From contig USMD01000042.1 in NCBI GenBank assembly GCA_900555725.1, positions 1-15,208 of the forward strand: DNA of 15,208 nt, given 5' to 3'. Below are positions 14,137 to 15,208 of the stretch, piece by piece. A program made the translations under genes and the position numbers. Origin of the DNA: an uncultured Garciella sp. GTDB lineage: Bacteria > Bacillota > Clostridia > Eubacteriales > Garciellaceae. Below the pieces are notes generated by a model. It did not search any database and was not told where the DNA came from. It saw only the letters and a list, made by a program, of their open reading frames with translations. Numbering within the stretch: position 1 is the stretch's first letter; every line of letters begins with the position of its first letter.

Positions 14137-14287
14137 TCTCTTGGGAATAAAACTCCTTTACTAGGCCATATATAAAATTAAAGTTAATATGTTTTTCTAT
14201 CTTTCTTAATAAATGGTCTGGTTTTACTAATTGTTCTAACATTACTATCTCTAACTTTTGTTGTTCTCCTATTCTTCTTGTCATCAT
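14137..14287 (-). pseudogene. IS1182-family transposase, N-terminal remnant
   Basis: From ATG 14287 the minus strand reads MMTRRIGEQQKLEIVMLEQL, then VKPDHLLRKIEKHINFNFIY and GLVKEFYSQ, the standard N-terminus of IS1182-type transposases (D-H-L-L-R-K-I plus F-I-Y-x-L-V). After about 50 residues the frame runs into unrelated sequence and the element's own end, so several hundred residues including the DDE residues are missing. An AAGAGGTG ribosome-binding site (14295-14302, minus strand) is intact. No active product is possible. Confidence 0.8.
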
Positions 14288-14317
14288 TGTTAATCACCTC
14301 TTATTTATATTATTCGA

Positions 14318-14362
14318 CATAAAAAAAAGAAATCCCTTTTTGTGAGATTTCTTTTTTTTATG
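14318..14362. terminator. 17-bp perfect hairpin near the right end of the IS1182-type remnant
   Basis: CATAAAAAAAAGAAATC (14318-14334) and GATTTCTTTTTTTTATG (14346-14362) are perfect complements with an 11-base loop. It lies between the element end and the transposase start, where IS elements often carry a hairpin that blocks read-in transcription. Confidence 0.65.
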
Positions 14363-14449
14363 TTATTTTTCTACTTTTTCAACAGTCTCAGTAAATTATT
14401 TTTTACTGCTCTTTTTTATATAATCTCTAATGAAAATTAAAATAAAAAA

Positions 14450-14495
14450 AGAAAAGAATCAGGAGAGTTTGTATTAAGTCTCCTGATTCTTTTCT
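14450..14495 (-). terminator. Strong hairpin terminator downstream of the PLA2-like ORF
   Basis: AGAAAAGAATCAGGAGA (14450-14466) and TCTCCTGATTCTTTTCT (14479-14495) form a perfect 17-bp stem with a 12-base loop. On the minus strand it is followed by TTTTTTTATTTT, and it starts 24 bases after the stop of the minus-strand ORF, so it most likely ends that transcript. Confidence 0.75.
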
Positions 14496-14519
14496 ACCCA
14501 TTCACTGACGTAAAGCTAT

Positions 14520-14747
14520 TTAATCATAATCTCTACATCCTGCGGCTGCACTTGTAAAAAATGAAGCAATAGCTAATGCATATGGTTTAGCTTTACTTGA
14601 GTAGCTATCATATTCAGAATGTATTCTAGAAACTAGTTTTTGATCACATACACATTTTTTAGCTTTACTTGATGAACTTCCATAACAACAATCGTGTGAT
14701 TGACAAGCTGCATCAAGAGAAACAAAAAAATTCCAGATGTTATACAT
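14520..14747 (-). CDS. Small phospholipase A2-like protein, possibly N-terminally truncated
   Basis: 75 residues from ATG 14747. Residues 11-23 read LDAACQSHDCCYG, which fits the phospholipase A2 active-site pattern C-x2-H-D-x2-Y (His18, Asp19, Tyr22). KKCVCDQKLV at 30-39 fits the second motif, with Asp35 in the place of the Asp that orients the catalytic His. The calcium-binding loop (C-G-x-G-x-G type) that normally precedes the His-Asp is absent, and I see no signal peptide. No Shine-Dalgarno is visible before ATG 14747. The frame is open a further 11 codons upstream to a stop at 14781-14783. So the gene may have lost its 5' end, or the start is elsewhere. A dedicated terminator follows. 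Enzymatic activity is doubtful without the calcium loop; the family assignment rests on two short motifs. Confidence 0.55.
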   Translation of the reverse strand: MYNIWNFFVSLDAACQSHDCCYGSSSSKAKKCVCDQKLVSRIHSEYDSYSSKAKPYALAIASFFTSAAAGCRDYD

Positions 14748-14826
14748 TTTGGTTCTATGGGTGAGGGTATTAGTGAAAGGCTATGTTTAATAATAATATT
14801 GAAATTAGGTGATTTTTAAAGAAACC

Positions 14827-14850
14827 TTGAAAGTAAGGTTGAAAGTAAGG
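14827..14850 (+). repeat. Two tandem 12-bp repeats
   Basis: TTGAAAGTAAGG occurs twice head to tail. With AAACCTT (14822-14828) just before, either AAGGTT copy can pair, giving two alternative short hairpins. The stretch 14748-15011 around it holds no gene I can support. Confidence 0.7.
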
Positions 14851-15011
14851 TTTATTTAGTCCGTATTTTATAAAGAATGTGACCTTATCCATTCGGTTTA
14901 GTATTTCTCTGTTAATAATTTAAAAGAGAAAATAAGGAATAGAAGAAGGTTTATAAAAAATGATAAGTTTTCACCATTGTAGTTTACTTTTTATTTTAAT
15001 ATATTAAATTA

Positions 15012-15040
15012 TTTACAAGCCTGAAATTGTTTTGTATAAT
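15012..15040 (+). promoter_or_regulatory. Promoter of the last, truncated gene
   Basis: TTTACA (15012-15017), 17-bp spacer, TATAAT (15035-15040), 38 bases before the ATG of the final reading frame. It is one base short of the full consensus. Confidence 0.75.
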
Positions 15041-15078
15041 TATGGTAATAGAATGCAAAACTAAAAAGGAATGATTTA

Positions 15079-15163
15079 ATGAATAAAAAAGCTTTTTATA
15101 AAACCTTATCTTATATTTTTGCTGTACTTTTTATTGTTATAGCTGCAGTAAACCGTATATATG
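15079..15163 (+). CDS. N-terminus of an exported or membrane protein, cut off at the contig end
   Basis: ATG 15079 follows AAGGA (15066-15070) by 8 bases and a good promoter. The readable protein is MNKKAFYKTLSYIFAVLFIV and then IAAVNRIY: a basic start and a hydrophobic segment, typical of a signal peptide or membrane anchor. Real sequence stops at about 15163; codons beyond come from sequencing adapter, so the apparent continuation to 15208 must not be used. The family cannot be determined. Confidence 0.6.
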
Positions 15164-15208
15164 CTGTCTCTTATACACATCTCCGAGCCCACGAGACAGG
15201 CAGAAATC
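15164..15208. other. Nextera sequencing adapter at the contig end (artefact)
   Basis: CTGTCTCTTATACACATCT (15164-15182) is the Tn5 mosaic end used in Nextera libraries. It is followed by CCGAGCCCACGAGAC (15183-15197), then the 8 bases AGGCAGAA (15198-15205), which match an i7 index (N703 as I recall it), then ATC, the start of the flow-cell adapter. This is library-construction sequence, not genomic DNA. Confidence 0.97.

Larger units (their letters stand above)
14089..14391 (-). mobile_element. Internally deleted IS1182-type element (MITE-like), about 303 bp
   Basis: Ends are inverted repeats: the left starts CTGAGGTTGTTGAAAAA, and the right, read inward, starts CTGAGACTGTTGAAAAA. They differ at two of the first 17 bases. 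TGTTGAAAAA termini and a transposase start of the IS1182 type inside identify the family. The middle of the transposase is gone, leaving the two ends, two strong hairpins and the N-terminal coding part. It needs a full-length copy elsewhere to move. No target duplication is obvious (TCGC on the left, TAAA on the right). Confidence 0.75.

Noticed and set aside
14827..14850. CRISPR array
   Set aside because: Only two 12-bp units with no spacers between them.
15164..15208. C-terminal part of the last ORF
   Set aside because: The bases are Nextera adapter and index, so the translated residues are artefactual.

Overview
The window is AT-rich and codes like a low-GC, strictly anaerobic Clostridia-type Firmicute. 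It carries a Bcd/EtfAB butyryl-CoA dehydrogenase complex, A/G-rich Shine-Dalgarno sites, and a flavoprotein/ferredoxin APS reductase inside a sulfate-assimilation cluster. The last 45 bases (15164-15208) are not biological. They are the Nextera transposase end, an 8-base index and the start of the following adapter, so the window ends at a contig end.

Region 1 (1-3836, + strand) is a fatty-acid/butyrate-type operon: bcd (5' end outside the window), etfB, etfA, a MaoC/PhaJ-type (R)-specific enoyl-CoA hydratase, and a wrecked acetyl-CoA acetyltransferase (thl). The thiolase has no convincing start, an Arg next to the catalytic Cys, a 10-bp tandem duplication that shifts the frame, and no second half, because an IS30-type element follows directly.

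Region 2 (3837-5039) is that IS30-family element, with the transposase on the minus strand. The transposase has its DDE residues but has lost its N-terminal DNA-binding segment and is out of frame with its start. Right of it lies what looks like the surviving half of a terminator (5048-5072), the apparent end of the broken butyrate operon.

Region 3 (5083-14090, + strand) is a complete sulfate uptake and activation operon with a consensus sigma-A promoter and a 266-nt leader. The leader encodes a 22-residue peptide with four Cys codons in a six-codon stretch (C-F-M-C-C-C), then a second tiny reading frame ending in Cys. The order is sbp, cysT, cysW, cysA, aprA-like, aprB-like, cysD, cysN. Together these import sulfate, adenylate it to APS, and reduce APS to sulfite with a dissimilatory-type AprAB rather than via PAPS. 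The Cys-rich leader is the best candidate for an undescribed regulatory system here: a ribosome-based sensor of cysteinyl-tRNA controlling sulfur assimilation.

Region 4 (14089-15163) is accessory sequence. It holds an internally deleted IS1182-type element that sits directly after the operon's terminator stem, a small minus-strand ORF with the catalytic His-Asp and Asp motifs of phospholipase A2 but no calcium-binding loop, a short tandem repeat, and a consensus promoter for a final protein. That protein starts like an exported or membrane protein and is cut off by the adapter.
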